NCBI GenBank assembly: GCA_949294185.1
Contig: CASFGA010000003.1
Span: 113,501-177,500, forward strand
Source of the DNA: an uncultured Bacteroides sp.
Lineage (GTDB): Bacteria; Bacteroidota; Bacteroidia; Bacteroidales; Bacteroidaceae
Reading direction: 5' to 3'
Length of the DNA stretch: 64,000 nt
Position numbers and translations under genes: made by a program. Below, one piece after another: positions 39,519 to 48,714 of this stretch; positions within the stretch are counted from its first letter, which is position 1, and each line of letters opens with the position of its first letter. Under the pieces are notes generated by a model that was given only the letters and a program-made list of their open reading frames with translations, was not told the origin of the DNA and made no database searches.

Positions 39519-41180
39519 ATGTTAGAAAGATTCATCGAACAGACACAATTTACTTCGCAAGAAGATTTTATAAAGAACTTCAAGATAAAAGTCCCCGAAA
39601 ACTTCAATTTCGGTTATGATGTGGTGGACGCTTGGGCGGCAGAACGCCCCGACAAGAAGGCGCTGCTATGGACAAACGACAAGGGAGAACACATCCAGTT
39701 CACATTCGGCGACCTGAAAAAGTATACCGACATGACGGCTTCCTACTTCCAAAGCCTCGGAATCGGGCGTGGAGACAAGGTGATGCTCATACTGAAACGC
39801 CGCTATGAATTCTGGTTTTCCATCATCGCCCTGCACAAATTAGGGGCAATCACCATACCCGCCACCCATCTGCTCACGAAGAAAGACATCGTTTACCGCT
39901 GCAACGCCGCCGACATCAAGGTAATCGTGGCGGCCGGAGAGTCTGTAATCACCAAGCATATCGCTGATGCCATGCCGGAGTCGCCGTCGGTAGAAAAGCT
40001 GGTCAGTGTAGGGCCTGAATATCCCGAAGGATTCGAGGATTTCCACAAGGGCATAGAGAACGCAGCTCCGTTCGTCCGCCCGGAACAGGCGAATACAAAC
40101 GACGATATCTCACTGATGTATTTCACTTCCGGCACTACCGGCGAACCGAAAATGGTGGCTCACGACTTCACTTATCCCTTGGGACACATCTCGACGGGCT
40201 GTTTCTGGCACAATCTGCACGAAGACAGCCTTCACTTTACCATAGCCGACACAGGATGGGGAAAGGCCGTATGGGGAAAGCTCTACGGGCAGATGATTGC
40301 GGGAGCCAATATCTTCGTCTACGATCATGAGAAGTTCACGCCCGCTGACATTCTGAAAAAGATACACGACTATCATATAACTTCCCTCTGTGCACCTCCA
40401 ACCATCTACCGTTTCCTGATTCGCGAAGACTTGTCGAAGTATGATCTGTCTTCTTTGGAATATTGCACGACGGCGGGAGAAGCGCTCAACTACTCCGTTT
40501 ATGAGACCTTCAAGAAAATTACAGGCATCCGCCTGATGGAAGGGTTCGGACAAACGGAGACTACGCTTACATTGGCAACCTTCCCCTGGATGGAGCCGAA
40601 GCCGGGAAGTATGGGAGTTCCGAATCCGCAATACGAGATAGACCTGCTGAAGCCCGACGGCAGATCGGCCGAAGACGGCGAGCAAGGACAGATTGTGATA
40701 CGTACAGACAAGGGAAAGCCCTTGGGCTTGTTTAAGGAATACTACCGTGATGCCGCACTGACGCACGAGGCATGGCACGATGGAGTATACTATACGGGCG
40801 ATGTGGCATGGCGTGACGAGGACGGGTATTACTGGTTCGTGGGACGCGCCGACGATGTGATAAAAAGTTCCGGATACCGTATCGGCCCGTTTGAGGTCGA
40901 GAGCGCGCTGATGACTCACCCCGCAGTAGTGGAATGTGCCATTACCGGAGTGCCTGACGAGATACGGGGACAGGTGGTGAAGGCCACCATCGTACTGGCC
41001 AAAGACTATAAGCAGAAGGCCGGTCCGGACTTGATAAAGGAACTGCAAGACCATGTGAAACGGGTAACCGCCCCCTACAAGTATCCCCGCGTGATAGAGT
41101 TTGTCGATGAATTGCCCAAGACCATCAGCGGGAAAATCCGCCGTGTGGAAATCCGTCAGAAAGACGAAAAGAGCGAATGA
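39519..41180 (+). CDS. AMP-binding acyl-CoA synthetase (medium-chain/acetyl-CoA synthetase-like)
   Basis: 553 residues. Adenylate-forming signatures: [14 protein letters not shown] (P-loop, about 205), [47 protein letters not shown] (hinge) and the C-terminal catalytic lysine in [10 protein letters not shown]. It activates a carboxylic acid to its CoA thioester via an acyl-AMP. Overall pattern is closest to ACSM/medium-chain or short-chain acyl-CoA ligases; the acid is not known. Cotranscribed with the XRE-cupin regulator. Confidence 0.92.
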   Translation: MLERFIEQTQFTSQEDFIKNFKIKVPENFNFGYDVVDAWAAERPDKKALLWTNDKGEHIQFTFGDLKKYTDMTASYFQSLGIGRGDKVMLILKRRYEFWFSIIALHKLGAITIPATHLLTKKDIVYRCNAADIKVIVAAGESVITKHIADAMPESPSVEKLVSVGPEYPEGFEDFHKGIENAAPFVRPEQANTNDDISLMYFTSGTTGEPKMVAHDFTYPLGHISTGCFWHNLHEDSLHFTIADTGWGKAVWGKLYGQMIAGANIFVYDHEKFTPADILKKIHDYHITSLCAPPTIYRFLIREDLSKYDLSSLEYCTTAGEALNYSVYETFKKITGIRLMEGFGQTETTLTLATFPWMEPKPGSMGVPNPQYEIDLLKPDGRSAEDGEQGQIVIRTDKGKPLGLFKEYYRDAALTHEAWHDGVYYTGDVAWRDEDGYYWFVGRADDVIKSSGYRIGPFEVESALMTHPAVVECAITGVPDEIRGQVVKATIVLAKDYKQKAGPDLIKELQDHVKRVTAPYKYPRVIEFVDELPKTISGKIRRVEIRQKDEKSE

Positions 41181-41193
41181 GCCGACCAGACAT

Positions 41194-41245
41194 AAAAAGT
41201 CCGGGGCACTTGCAGGATAATCCGGCAAGTGCCCCGGACTTTTTT
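41194..41245. terminator. Strong bidirectional terminator
   Basis: Perfect 20-bp stem (41194-41213 with 41225-41244) flanked by A5 and T6 on the two sides, between two convergent genes: a textbook bidirectional intrinsic terminator. Confidence 0.9.
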
Positions 41246-41252
41246 CATACGA

Positions 41253-42077
41253 TCAGTCTTTTTCCTGCCGCTGCTCTTCCATTTTGCGTGTTACAAACTG
41301 CACCTTCAGATTAGCCTCCTTCTGCTCTTTCCTTATCTGTTCGATGCTTGTCAGTATACGAGAAAGTTCGCTCAGCTCGGCAATCGCCTTTACATCATCC
41401 GGCCGCATGACCGTTTTATAACTACGGTCGCCGATGAACTCCAGACGGATTCTCTTGTCTTTATTCGATGCAATGAACGCAATGACACCACCGTCGGCAC
41501 CCAACTTATAGTCGGCCTTCTCGATTGCCCGCCCCAAGTCGGTGGTTTCATAACTGTCCGGCGAAGCGGGAGTCTCGGCAAACAGGTCGTCTGCACTGAC
41601 CTTCACCGCCGTATGATGGATATTCCCCCCGGCGCAGTAAATAGAGGTAATGGACATTTCACCCGTCTCACTCACCTGTCCGCGCAGGAAAGAACGCCCG
41701 ATGTTCCGCTCCACCGTCTGGGTTGGATAGAAATAATTGCCGGTTTCCTGATATGCCGTATCCTTTTCCAGCACGAAGTTCCCCTTGATGGAATCAAGCA
41801 AAGCCTGCTTTACAGCCATCACACTGTCAAGATACACCAAAGTCTTTTCCTGTTCCGCCAGTTCCGCCCGCTGCATCAGAGCTATCCCCGCCTTTCTTAT
41901 CTCAAAGGCTTTCGGATAAAGCGTGCGTATGCTGTCAATCTGCAACTTTACCATACTGTAATTCCCTGCGGCAAACGAAGCTTCCGCCCTCTGGAACAAA
42001 GCCCCCGCCTCGCGGTCACCGCTACAGCCCGACAGCATCAAAGCCAGCGAGAGTGCGGTCAAAAATATCTTTTTCAT
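41253..42077 (-). CDS. Hypothetical lipoprotein
   Basis: 274 residues with lipobox LSGC (C18). An N-terminal helical repeat-like stretch (AGALFQRAEASFAAGNYSMVKLQIDSIRTLYP) resembles a TPR. The middle part is beta-rich (FYPTQTVERNIGRSFLRGQVSETGEMSITSIY), and residues about 225-274 form a charged, probably coiled-coil tail (ILTSIEQIRKEQKEANLKVQF). I do not recognise a functional family. Single gene opposite the acyl-CoA synthetase; the 250 bp between it and tmRNA hold only the tmRNA terminator. Confidence 0.75.
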   Translation of the reverse strand: MKKIFLTALSLALMLSGCSGDREAGALFQRAEASFAAGNYSMVKLQIDSIRTLYPKAFEIRKAGIALMQRAELAEQEKTLVYLDSVMAVKQALLDSIKGNFVLEKDTAYQETGNYFYPTQTVERNIGRSFLRGQVSETGEMSITSIYCAGGNIHHTAVKVSADDLFAETPASPDSYETTDLGRAIEKADYKLGADGGVIAFIASNKDKRIRLEFIGDRSYKTVMRPDDVKAIAELSELSRILTSIEQIRKEQKEANLKVQFVTRKMEEQRQEKD

Positions 42078-42287
42078 ACGACAAAAAAAATTTATGATAA
42101 CCTCTACTCCGGCAAAGGTAAGAAAAATAAATGACTACGGTCAAGCAAGCCGCATTTTTCCTCTGCCTGCAAAAAACTTTAACCGCCAGAAGATGCCGCC
42201 AGAGAAGGGACAGCCTTTCCGACTCCCCTTGCCATACTCCCGCCACGCCTTATCCCGAAGCCCTCAGGCAGGAACAAAAACAAGAAA

Positions 42288-42314
42288 GTCTCCGAACCTT
42301 CGCCGTTCAGAGAC
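42288..42314 (-). terminator. tmRNA terminator
   Basis: On the minus strand GTCTCTGAAC pairs with GTTCGGAGAC (one G-U) around a 7-base loop, then TTTCTTGTTTTTG, 14 bp past the tmRNA 3' end. Confidence 0.75.
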
Positions 42315-42328
42315 CTTCAAACCATCCG

Positions 42329-42721
42329 TGGAGCTGGAGGGAGTCGAACCCTCGTCCAAACAAGGAAGCCATATGCTTTCTACATGCTTATCTCTGCCTT
42401 CGGTTTTCGTGCGCAGGCAAGACCAGAGCCACCAACCTGCACCTTAGTTCCTGAATTTCATTCCAGACACGGAACAAGCCTGAAACTATTCCCGATTTTA
42501 CTGCACCGTTATACCAAACGCTTCGGAACAAGAGCTTTTGAACGATGTCTCGTTTCCATCACTGTGACGGAAATAAAGCTAATCTACTATACTTCGATTA
42601 AGCAGCAAGAGCATAGTTATTGTTGCCAGATAATTGTTCAGTAACTGAGATTATAGTGCCAATCACCGACGCACTGCATGCTTACATACCACATCTCTCG
42701 CTGTCAAAACCAAACAACCCC
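42329..42721 (-). ncRNA. ssrA: tmRNA
   Basis: About 393 nt. The 5' end GGGGTTG pairs with CAGCTCC before the 3' discriminator A, forming the tRNA-like acceptor; the T-arm GAGGGTTCGACTCCCTC is complete. The mRNA-like part encodes the tag GNNNYALAA followed by TAA (codons from 42627 down to 42598). It rescues stalled ribosomes and tags the nascent chain for proteolysis. CCA is not encoded. Promoter at 42746. Confidence 0.95.
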
Positions 42722-42745
42722 CGATGTAATGGTGTAATCCGGATG

Positions 42746-42777
42746 CAAAGATACGGATTTTCCACTGTTTCTCCAAA
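42746..42777 (-). promoter_or_regulatory. ssrA promoter
   Basis: TTTG (42774-42777), 20-bp spacer, TATCTTTG (42746-42753) on the minus strand; predicted start within about 18 nt of the mature 5' end. Confidence 0.7.
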
Positions 42778-42778
42778 A

Positions 42779-42818
42779 TTTTCATGCGGATTATAAACAA
42801 ATATAGTCCGCATGAAAA
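42779..42818. terminator. Hairpin between the propeller lipoprotein gene and ssrA
   Basis: TTTTCATGCGGA (42779-42790) pairs exactly with TCCGCATGAAAA (42807-42818); AATTTTGG follows on the minus strand. It overlaps the ssrA -33 box. Confidence 0.55.
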
Positions 42819-42854
42819 CCAGCTGCCACCGTGGCCCTAAGGGAAATATCCCCG

Positions 42855-44058
42855 TCAATAAAGGATGACCGCCACCGGATTGTCGTCTTCCGCACGGCTT
42901 GGGTCATGCTCTGAGGCAGGAATCAAGCCCAGCAGCTTCCCGTCCGAAGTGGCGGTCTGAAGCTGCCGGACAACCGGCCGGCCGTCTTCCGAAACGATTT
43001 CATCCGAATCCGAAATCTTCACGCTGCCTGTCTCCTTGTCGTAAATGCCGAAGAAGGTCTTCTTGTCCCGCATATTGTAATAGTTGGTCTGGAAGACAAA
43101 ATACAGACAGCGGCGGCCTTCCAACACATAATCGATTGAAATGCGGCCGGAACTGCCGTCCACATCAAGCCGCTTGTCGTAAGGACAATGCCAGTCTCCC
43201 AGTCCGAATACATACCGCGGGGCAAGCACGCCTTTTGATGCCGTATAAATCGTATCGTTGAACCTTTCCTTCAGAAAAATCCCGTCTCCATAATTCCACA
43301 GGCAAGGGTCTTCCTGATAAGACAGCGCATATCTGTTCCCTTTAAGAGGGAAAATATGGCAGGACGGAGCTACCGGCACACTCCCGTATCCGCCAAACAG
43401 AACGGGCATCTGTTGAAGATCCATCTCGACGGCCTCCTTGTCATTCGGAATCCAATCGTCCGTCTCCCCCTTCTGCACATCATATACAGACATTTTATAG
43501 GCAGGCTTGGAAAACAGCGTGGGCTGATAAAAATACAAGTCACCGTTCACGGCTATCTGCGACACGCCGGACAAATGAATTGTGCTGTCGGCCACCGTAA
43601 CGGCATCCACCGGCAAACCCTCCCTGTCAAAGCGCAGCATCCGGTTTCCGCCCGCCTTAATCCAGATTAACCCGGCGGCCTCATCCACAAAAAATACGGG
43701 TATCCTGTCTTGAGGGACATACTCTTCCGACCCGTTTCATAGCCCCGACAGCGCGGACAAACTTGCCCGTCGAAGCGTCAAACATCTTGACCGGCTGGTT
43801 TACGGATGCCACCAGCAGCTTGTCGCCCAACATCCTGACATAAGCCCTGTCACCAATCAGGGATTCATCGCTTGTCTCCAAAGGGACATACCGGACATCT
43901 TCGGATATATCTTCCGCCTTCAGCTGAAGCATCGTTTCCATACTCCCGCTTATATCTATCACCTGACACTTGTCATCGCGGCTCTCGGTACAGGAAACCC
44001 CGGAAACACCCAGAACCGATGCGACAAACAGACTTTTCACAAACATTCCGCCTTTCAT
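42855..44058 (-). pseudogene. 6-bladed beta-propeller lipoprotein, split by a frameshift
   Basis: Two abutting frames make one protein. The N-terminal part starts at ATG 44058 (MKGGMFVKSLFVASVLGVSGVSC, lipobox GVSC) and reads to VRAVGAMKRVGR before stopping at 43681. Shifting frame near 43727-43735, at the GGG of a CGGGTC run, restores GSEEYVPQDRIPVFFVDEAAGLIWIK and continues to the stop at 42855. In this family the segment normally reads like GxxGxGPxEY, so a +1 or -2 indel is inferred. The rest (about 277 residues) is a typical Bacteroides 6-bladed propeller without known activity. Sequencing error or programmed or phase-variable shifting cannot be excluded. Confidence 0.75.
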
Positions 44059-44208
44059 AGCACCTGCTTCTCTTAATCCGCATTCCTTTCCACAAAAGGA
44101 ATCCATCTTATTAAAAATCCCCTTGCCCTACCTTCTGTCACAAGGAAAAGGGCAAGACAAGGGGAATTGCTCTAAAACAAAATTCTATCTGTAAGGTCTC
44201 AAACCCTT

Positions 44209-45180
44209 TTATACATAGGTTTCCAGAAATTTCACCTGACCTTTAGGAGCCACTTCCAGTGTCTTTGTCGCAGCCGGGAAAAGCACAGACTCTCCCGCCT
44301 GCAGTTCCACCGTGTTTCCTTCATTGTCCGTCACCGTACAAGCCCCCTCCATACAGATATAGATTACGAACGAATCCAGCTCGCTGTAGTCCATTGTCAT
44401 GTTTTCAGTCAGGTCATAAACCGATGTGGTAAAGTACGGACACGAAACCAGCTCTACCAATTCGTTCTGTTTCGGCGTGTAATGCGTGCGATAGTCGCTC
44501 TCTACCGTATAGTCGATGGCATCCTTCGAAAGTTCCGTATGCAGCTCGCGGGTATTTCCGTTCTTGTCTTTGCGGTTGAAGTCATAGATGCGGTAGGTAA
44601 TGTTGGAAGTCTGCTGGATTTCCGCAATGAAGCATCCGGCTCCGATGCTGTGGATGCGTCCGGCAGGAAGGAAGAACACGTCGCCCGGCTGCACGGCATA
44701 GTCGGCCAGTGCGTCGCAAATGGTGTTGTCGGCTATCATGGCCGCATACTGGTCAGGCGTAATCTGCTTGCTCAAGCCTGAGCGAAGATGCGCCTTGCCG
44801 CCTGCATTGTCGATAACATACCACATTTCCGTCTTTCCCATCGAGTTGTGGCGCTTCATTGCCAGTTCATCGTCAGGATGCACCTGGATGGAAAGATCGT
44901 CTTGCGCATCGATAAACTTGATCAGCAAAGGGAATTTCCCGTTGAAACGCCTGTAGTTTTCCTCTCCCACCAAGGCTCCCTTATATTCGTTTACCATCTG
45001 AGTCAGATTCTTGCCTGCATCGGCACCGCTCGCCACAACGGACTCGTCGCCCGGAACATCTGATATTTCCCAGCTTTCACCCACTTGCGCCTGCCGGCAG
45101 TCAAGGTGCTTGAAAGGTATAATCTTGTCTCCTCCCCAAATGGTGGACTTCAAAATCGGATTGAACTTTAACGGATACAT
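44209..45180 (-). CDS. manA: Mannose-6-phosphate isomerase, class I
   Basis: 323 residues from the ATG at 45180 (MYPLKFNPILKSTIWGGDKI); the longer frame runs through the promoter region. Zinc-binding motifs IQVHPDDELAMKRH and GKTEMWYVI are present, followed by the second cupin (PGDVFFLPAGRIHSIGAGCFIAEIQQTSNITYRIYDF). It interconverts mannose 6-phosphate and fructose 6-phosphate, supplying GDP-mannose and GDP-fucose or using dietary mannose. Confidence 0.95.
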   Translation of the reverse strand: MYPLKFNPILKSTIWGGDKIIPFKHLDCRQAQVGESWEISDVPGDESVVASGADAGKNLTQMVNEYKGALVGEENYRRFNGKFPLLIKFIDAQDDLSIQVHPDDELAMKRHNSMGKTEMWYVIDNAGGKAHLRSGLSKQITPDQYAAMIADNTICDALADYAVQPGDVFFLPAGRIHSIGAGCFIAEIQQTSNITYRIYDFNRKDKNGNTRELHTELSKDAIDYTVESDYRTHYTPKQNELVELVSCPYFTTSVYDLTENMTMDYSELDSFVIYICMEGACTVTDNEGNTVELQAGESVLFPAATKTLEVAPKGQVKFLETYV

Positions 45181-45211
45181 ATCTTTATGATTTAAAAAGT
45201 TAGAACTGACA

Positions 45212-45219
45212 CAAAAATA
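45212..45219 (-). promoter_or_regulatory. manA candidate -7 box
   Basis: Minus-strand TATTTTTG, 31 bp before the manA ATG; weak -33. Confidence 0.45.
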
Positions 45220-45304
45220 AATATTTCTTTGAAGATAACCGCCGATTTTCCTTAATTTTTTAAGAAAGTTCCAATCAGATAATAAAGGAGGCGGGAACGG
45301 AGAT

Positions 45305-45339
45305 AAAAAAAGCGTGTCTTTGTCAAACAAGACCCGCTT
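45305..45339 (-). terminator. Intrinsic terminator of the candidate ncRNA
   Basis: Minus-strand stem AAGCGGGTCTTG / CAAAGACACGCTT (imperfect pairing at one position, one bulge) followed by T7. Confidence 0.75.
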
Positions 45340-45574
45340 ACATCCTAAAGAACCCCCATTAAAGGGTTCTTTTCATCTTAGATTTAATCATTAAAGGTTC
45401 GTTATCCTTCTCTCTTTTACCTCAAAGCAATCCTAAAACCTATTCCAACTTAATACCTGAAAACTTTTACCTTTTAAACCAATACCTTCTACTTACTTAA
45501 CCTAAACTTAAATTGCTTTGTCTTTTACCTTAAATAATACCTTATTGATCTTTTTACCTTGCGGTTTCACAACC
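45305..45574 (-). ncRNA. Candidate structured non-coding RNA of about 270 nt
   Basis: The 608-bp gap between manA and nrdG contains a full transcription unit with no coding frame: promoter at 45581-45610, and terminator with T7 at 45305-45339. Inside, CAAAGCAAT (45512-45520 on the minus strand) can pair with ATTGCTTTG (45423-45431) to close a large loop, each arm being next to an AGGTAAAAGA-type direct repeat; a 9-bp hairpin AAAGAACCC/GGGTTCTTT lies at 45347-45372. The core is rich in AGGTA repeats (at least seven). A long imperfect hairpin with a central open region recalls 6S RNA, but I cannot prove homology. Confidence 0.55.
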
Positions 45575-45580
45575 ACAATG

Positions 45581-45610
45581 CAAAGGTATGGCTTTTCATC
45601 TATATGGCAA
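45581..45610 (-). promoter_or_regulatory. Promoter of the candidate ncRNA
   Basis: TTGC (45607-45610), 18-bp spacer, TACCTTTG (45581-45588) on the minus strand: a strong match, with start predicted near 45574. Confidence 0.7.
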
Positions 45611-45733
45611 CATCCGCCGGCCTGTTTTTTCGGAAACGGACTGATTTCATGATTTATGTCAAGCGCAGAATTCCCGTCTTGCCACGCCGCTGCAACAATC
45701 CTGCATATTAATGAAAAAGCGGCAGAACACAGG

Positions 45734-45776
45734 AAAAACGGCGGCGGAACCTGTCAAAAAAAAGATTCCGCCGCCG
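45734..45776 (-). terminator. nrdDG terminator
   Basis: Perfect 11-bp stem CGGCGGCGGAA / TTCCGCCGCCG (45739-45749 with 45766-45776), then T5, starting 14 bp after the nrdG stop. Confidence 0.85.
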
Positions 45777-45789
45777 CAAAAAATTTTTA

Positions 45790-46254
45790 TCAAGCCTTCA
45801 GACGCAGGATGCGCTGGTTGCTGCTCCCCCGAAACTCCAGACAAGGAGAATAAAGGCTTTCGACAAAAGGCCCGTCTACAAGGACATCGATATAAGGCAG
45901 CAGTGCCTTCCGCACCGGATCTGCCGACAATTCCTCATACGTGTAACCGGTATAGCACCATATATTCAGTCCGGTAGCTTCCTTCATCCGCCGCAAAACG
46001 GGAAGAAACTCCCGAGGATTGAAGAACGGATCCCCGCCCGAAAACGTTATGCCGTCCAACAAAGGGTTGGATTTAATCTCTCTTACAAAGTTTTCTATCC
46101 GTTCCGGAGTCAGCGGATACCCTGCTTCCGGATTCCATGACTCCGGATTATGGCATCCCTTACAGCGGTGCGCACATCCCGACAAGTAGATGGAATAACG
46201 GATGCCCTCACCATCGACGATGGTTTCAGGATACACATACAAATAATGCAGCAT
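45790..46254 (-). CDS. nrdG: Anaerobic ribonucleotide reductase activating protein
   Basis: 154 residues. The radical-SAM cluster motif is CX3CX2C (C27, C31, C34 in SGCAHRCKGCHN), followed by GITFSGGDPFF. It generates the glycyl radical on NrdD using S-adenosylmethionine and a 4Fe-4S cluster. It starts 18 bp after nrdD in the same riboswitch-controlled unit. Confidence 0.96.
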   Translation of the reverse strand: MLHYLYVYPETIVDGEGIRYSIYLSGCAHRCKGCHNPESWNPEAGYPLTPERIENFVREIKSNPLLDGITFSGGDPFFNPREFLPVLRRMKEATGLNIWCYTGYTYEELSADPVRKALLPYIDVLVDGPFVESLYSPCLEFRGSSNQRILRLKA

Positions 46255-46272
46255 AAAGACAAGCTTCAGAAA

Positions 46273-48663
46273 TCAATTATGCTTCACACGGTCGCGCTCC
46301 TCCGCCCGTTTGGCCGAGTTCCAGCTGCTCAAGTCTCCGGTCAGATAGCCGGTAATGCGGCGCATGCGCAGGATATTCTCACTCCTGCAGACCGGACACC
46401 TGTTATAAATCACCCCTTTGTATCCGCAGTCGTGACAAGTGTCCACCGGATGGTTGATGGAACCATAGCCGATTCCCTCATCATGCATCACCTTAACAAT
46501 CTTGACAATGGCACGGACATTCTTTTGCGCCTCTCCGTCCAGCTCCACATACGTGATGTGACCGCCTCTTGTCAAGGCATGAAACGGAGCTTCACACTTT
46601 ATCTTGTCCATAATGCTGATGGGTTCCTTAACATCGACATGGAAAGAATTGACATAATAGTCGCGGTCTGTCACCCCGGCTATAATGCCGTAGCGGCGCT
46701 TGTCCAACCGGGTAAAGCGTCCGGAAAGGCCTTCGGCAGGAGTTGCAAGCACCGAATAGTTCAGATGATACTTTTCCTTATACTCTTCCGCCACTTTATT
46801 CATCCGTCCGACCGCTTCATACAGCGTCTCCCATGCCTTGCGGCTATGCCCGTGACCGTTGCCCTCACCGTAAAGAGCGACCATGGCGTTGTGTCCGCCT
46901 ATGAAGCCGATGCCGAGTGTGCCTTGATCCAAGACCTTCCCCACTTCATCGTTCGGCGACAACGCACCCCCGCCCTTCCACACATCATTCCCCATCATGA
47001 AAGGGAACTGGCGGGCAAGAGCCGTGCACTGATAGCGGTAACGGACATAAAGCTGCTCGGCTATGAAAGCCGACATTCTTTCTACAGACTCAAGGAACAA
47101 CGCTTCCGCCTTGCGCGCCACCGTCTCCGGACACCCGTCGCCTGCCTGACTTTCGGCCTTGATGCGGGCCTCGATTGCCAGGCGGGGAAGGTTCATCGTC
47201 GTAAACGAAAGATTGCCGCGGCCCAGTGAGGTCTTCTCTCCGTTCAGGTTCTCAAACACGCGCGTACGGCATCCCATCGTAGCCAGTTCATAACGATAAC
47301 GCTTCGGGTCGGAGGCATTCCACTTTTCATGACGGTTGAAAGGCGTGTCAAGAAACATGAAATTCGGGAACAAGGCCTTGGCCGTCGTGCGGCAAGCCTG
47401 CAAAAACAAATCGAAGTTCGGGGCTTCAAAAGCCATCCTGCCTTCAAGCGCGGCATCAAGATCCGTCATGGCGCGCGCATAGTCTGCATCCGAATAAGAA
47501 ACGCCCTCTTTAACCTTGAATATCTGAATCGGAAAGACAGGCACTTCCCCGTTCGCCCCAAGTCCCTCGACCGTAGCCTTCAAAAGCTGCCCGATAACCA
47601 TACGCCCCTCGGGAGAAGTATCGGTTCCGTAATTGATGGAGCTGAACACCACCTGATTCCCTCCCCGCGAATGCATGGTATTCAGATTATGGATGAATCC
47701 CTCCATCGCCTGATGCGTTTCCTTCTGCACCTGTTCATAGGCCCTGTTTAATATATGTATAAGAGAATTGCCTATCTCCAGATGATACTCCCGCAAATCT
47801 GCAAGCAACGCCTCCCGACTCTCGGCAGAAGGAAGGACAGACGACAGATTGCGCCGCACCGCCTCCAGCAGCAGCCGTTCATCCATCGGCTTTCCCTGCA
47901 TCTCCACATAAAAAGACAGCATGGAAGCGACCGCCTTCTGATAGCTTTTCAGCACCCCTTTCGCCATGAAAAAGTCGAAAGCCGGGATAGCCTGCCCGCC
48001 GTGCTGCTCATTCTGGTTGGTCTGAAAGATGATAGTGGCCAGTGTAGCGTAACTCTGGATGGACTGCGGCGTGCGGATACTTCCGTTTTTGGTATGAAAT
48101 CCGCGTTCGAAAAGGTCATCCAAATCATACTGTATGCATGTCGTGGTCTTTGTGGGGTAATAGTCCAGGTCGTGGATATGGATATCGCCCGTCTGATGAG
48201 CCTCAGCATACTTCTGGGGCAGGAGATACTTGTAGGTATAGTCTTTCGTAATCTCCGAAGCGAATGTCATCATCTGCCCCGCCGGCGTATGACTCGACAT
48301 GTTGGCGTTGCTCAAATTCACATCGTTCTTGTCAATCGCCACGATTCCATCCATGATATGCTTGATTTGCGTCTTCCGTTCGCGCTCCACATTGCGCCAC
48401 TGGCGGTAGATGATATATTTCTTCGCCACCTCCGGCTGCTCCTTCATCAGCTCCATCTCCACAAGATCCTGGATTTCCTCCACTCCGATGGTGTCCTTTC
48501 CAAAGTGGGAGACCACTTTCCGCACAATCTCCCCTATCCTTTCGTCCTGCCTGTCCAGCCCGGTGGCCTCAAAAGCCTTTCCGATGGCATTTGCAATCTT
48601 AAGCGACGAAAAGTCCTCCCGCTTTCCGTCACGCTTGACAATACTGATTTCGGCTACATTCAT
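46273..48663 (-). CDS. nrdD: Anaerobic ribonucleoside-triphosphate reductase (class III)
   Basis: 796 residues from ATG 48663 (MNVAEISIVKRDGKREDFSSLKI); a longer open frame runs back through the riboswitch by chance. An ATP-cone domain occupies about residues 5-95. The C-terminus has the zinc site CHDCGYKGVIYNRCPVC and the glycyl-radical motif RRITGYL (glycine near 772). It makes deoxyribonucleotides without oxygen. A cobalamin riboswitch and a terminator precede it. Confidence 0.96.
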   Translation of the reverse strand: MNVAEISIVKRDGKREDFSSLKIANAIGKAFEATGLDRQDERIGEIVRKVVSHFGKDTIGVEEIQDLVEMELMKEQPEVAKKYIIYRQWRNVERERKTQIKHIMDGIVAIDKNDVNLSNANMSSHTPAGQMMTFASEITKDYTYKYLLPQKYAEAHQTGDIHIHDLDYYPTKTTTCIQYDLDDLFERGFHTKNGSIRTPQSIQSYATLATIIFQTNQNEQHGGQAIPAFDFFMAKGVLKSYQKAVASMLSFYVEMQGKPMDERLLLEAVRRNLSSVLPSAESREALLADLREYHLEIGNSLIHILNRAYEQVQKETHQAMEGFIHNLNTMHSRGGNQVVFSSINYGTDTSPEGRMVIGQLLKATVEGLGANGEVPVFPIQIFKVKEGVSYSDADYARAMTDLDAALEGRMAFEAPNFDLFLQACRTTAKALFPNFMFLDTPFNRHEKWNASDPKRYRYELATMGCRTRVFENLNGEKTSLGRGNLSFTTMNLPRLAIEARIKAESQAGDGCPETVARKAEALFLESVERMSAFIAEQLYVRYRYQCTALARQFPFMMGNDVWKGGGALSPNDEVGKVLDQGTLGIGFIGGHNAMVALYGEGNGHGHSRKAWETLYEAVGRMNKVAEEYKEKYHLNYSVLATPAEGLSGRFTRLDKRRYGIIAGVTDRDYYVNSFHVDVKEPISIMDKIKCEAPFHALTRGGHITYVELDGEAQKNVRAIVKIVKVMHDEGIGYGSINHPVDTCHDCGYKGVIYNRCPVCRSENILRMRRITGYLTGDLSSWNSAKRAEERDRVKHN

Positions 48664-48680
48664 AATCTTTCTGCAAGAAT

Positions 48681-48714
48681 AAAAAAAATAAAACATAAAG
48701 GTCTTTCGGCCTTT
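48681..48714 (-). terminator. Terminator hairpin between the cobalamin riboswitch and nrdD
   Basis: Minus-strand hairpin AAAGGCCGAAAGACCTTT (48697-48714) is followed by ATGTTTTATTTTTTTT. It sits directly after the B12 box, 17 bp before the nrdD ATG, as expected for an attenuator. Confidence 0.7.

Noticed and set aside
42094..42644. Three plus-strand open frames across the tmRNA gene
   Set aside because: They read through the complement of tmRNA and its terminator; no coding signal.
45181..45330. 50-codon N-terminal extension of manA
   Set aside because: It crosses the manA promoter region and the ncRNA terminator and has no similarity to the family; the ATG at 45180 is the normal start.
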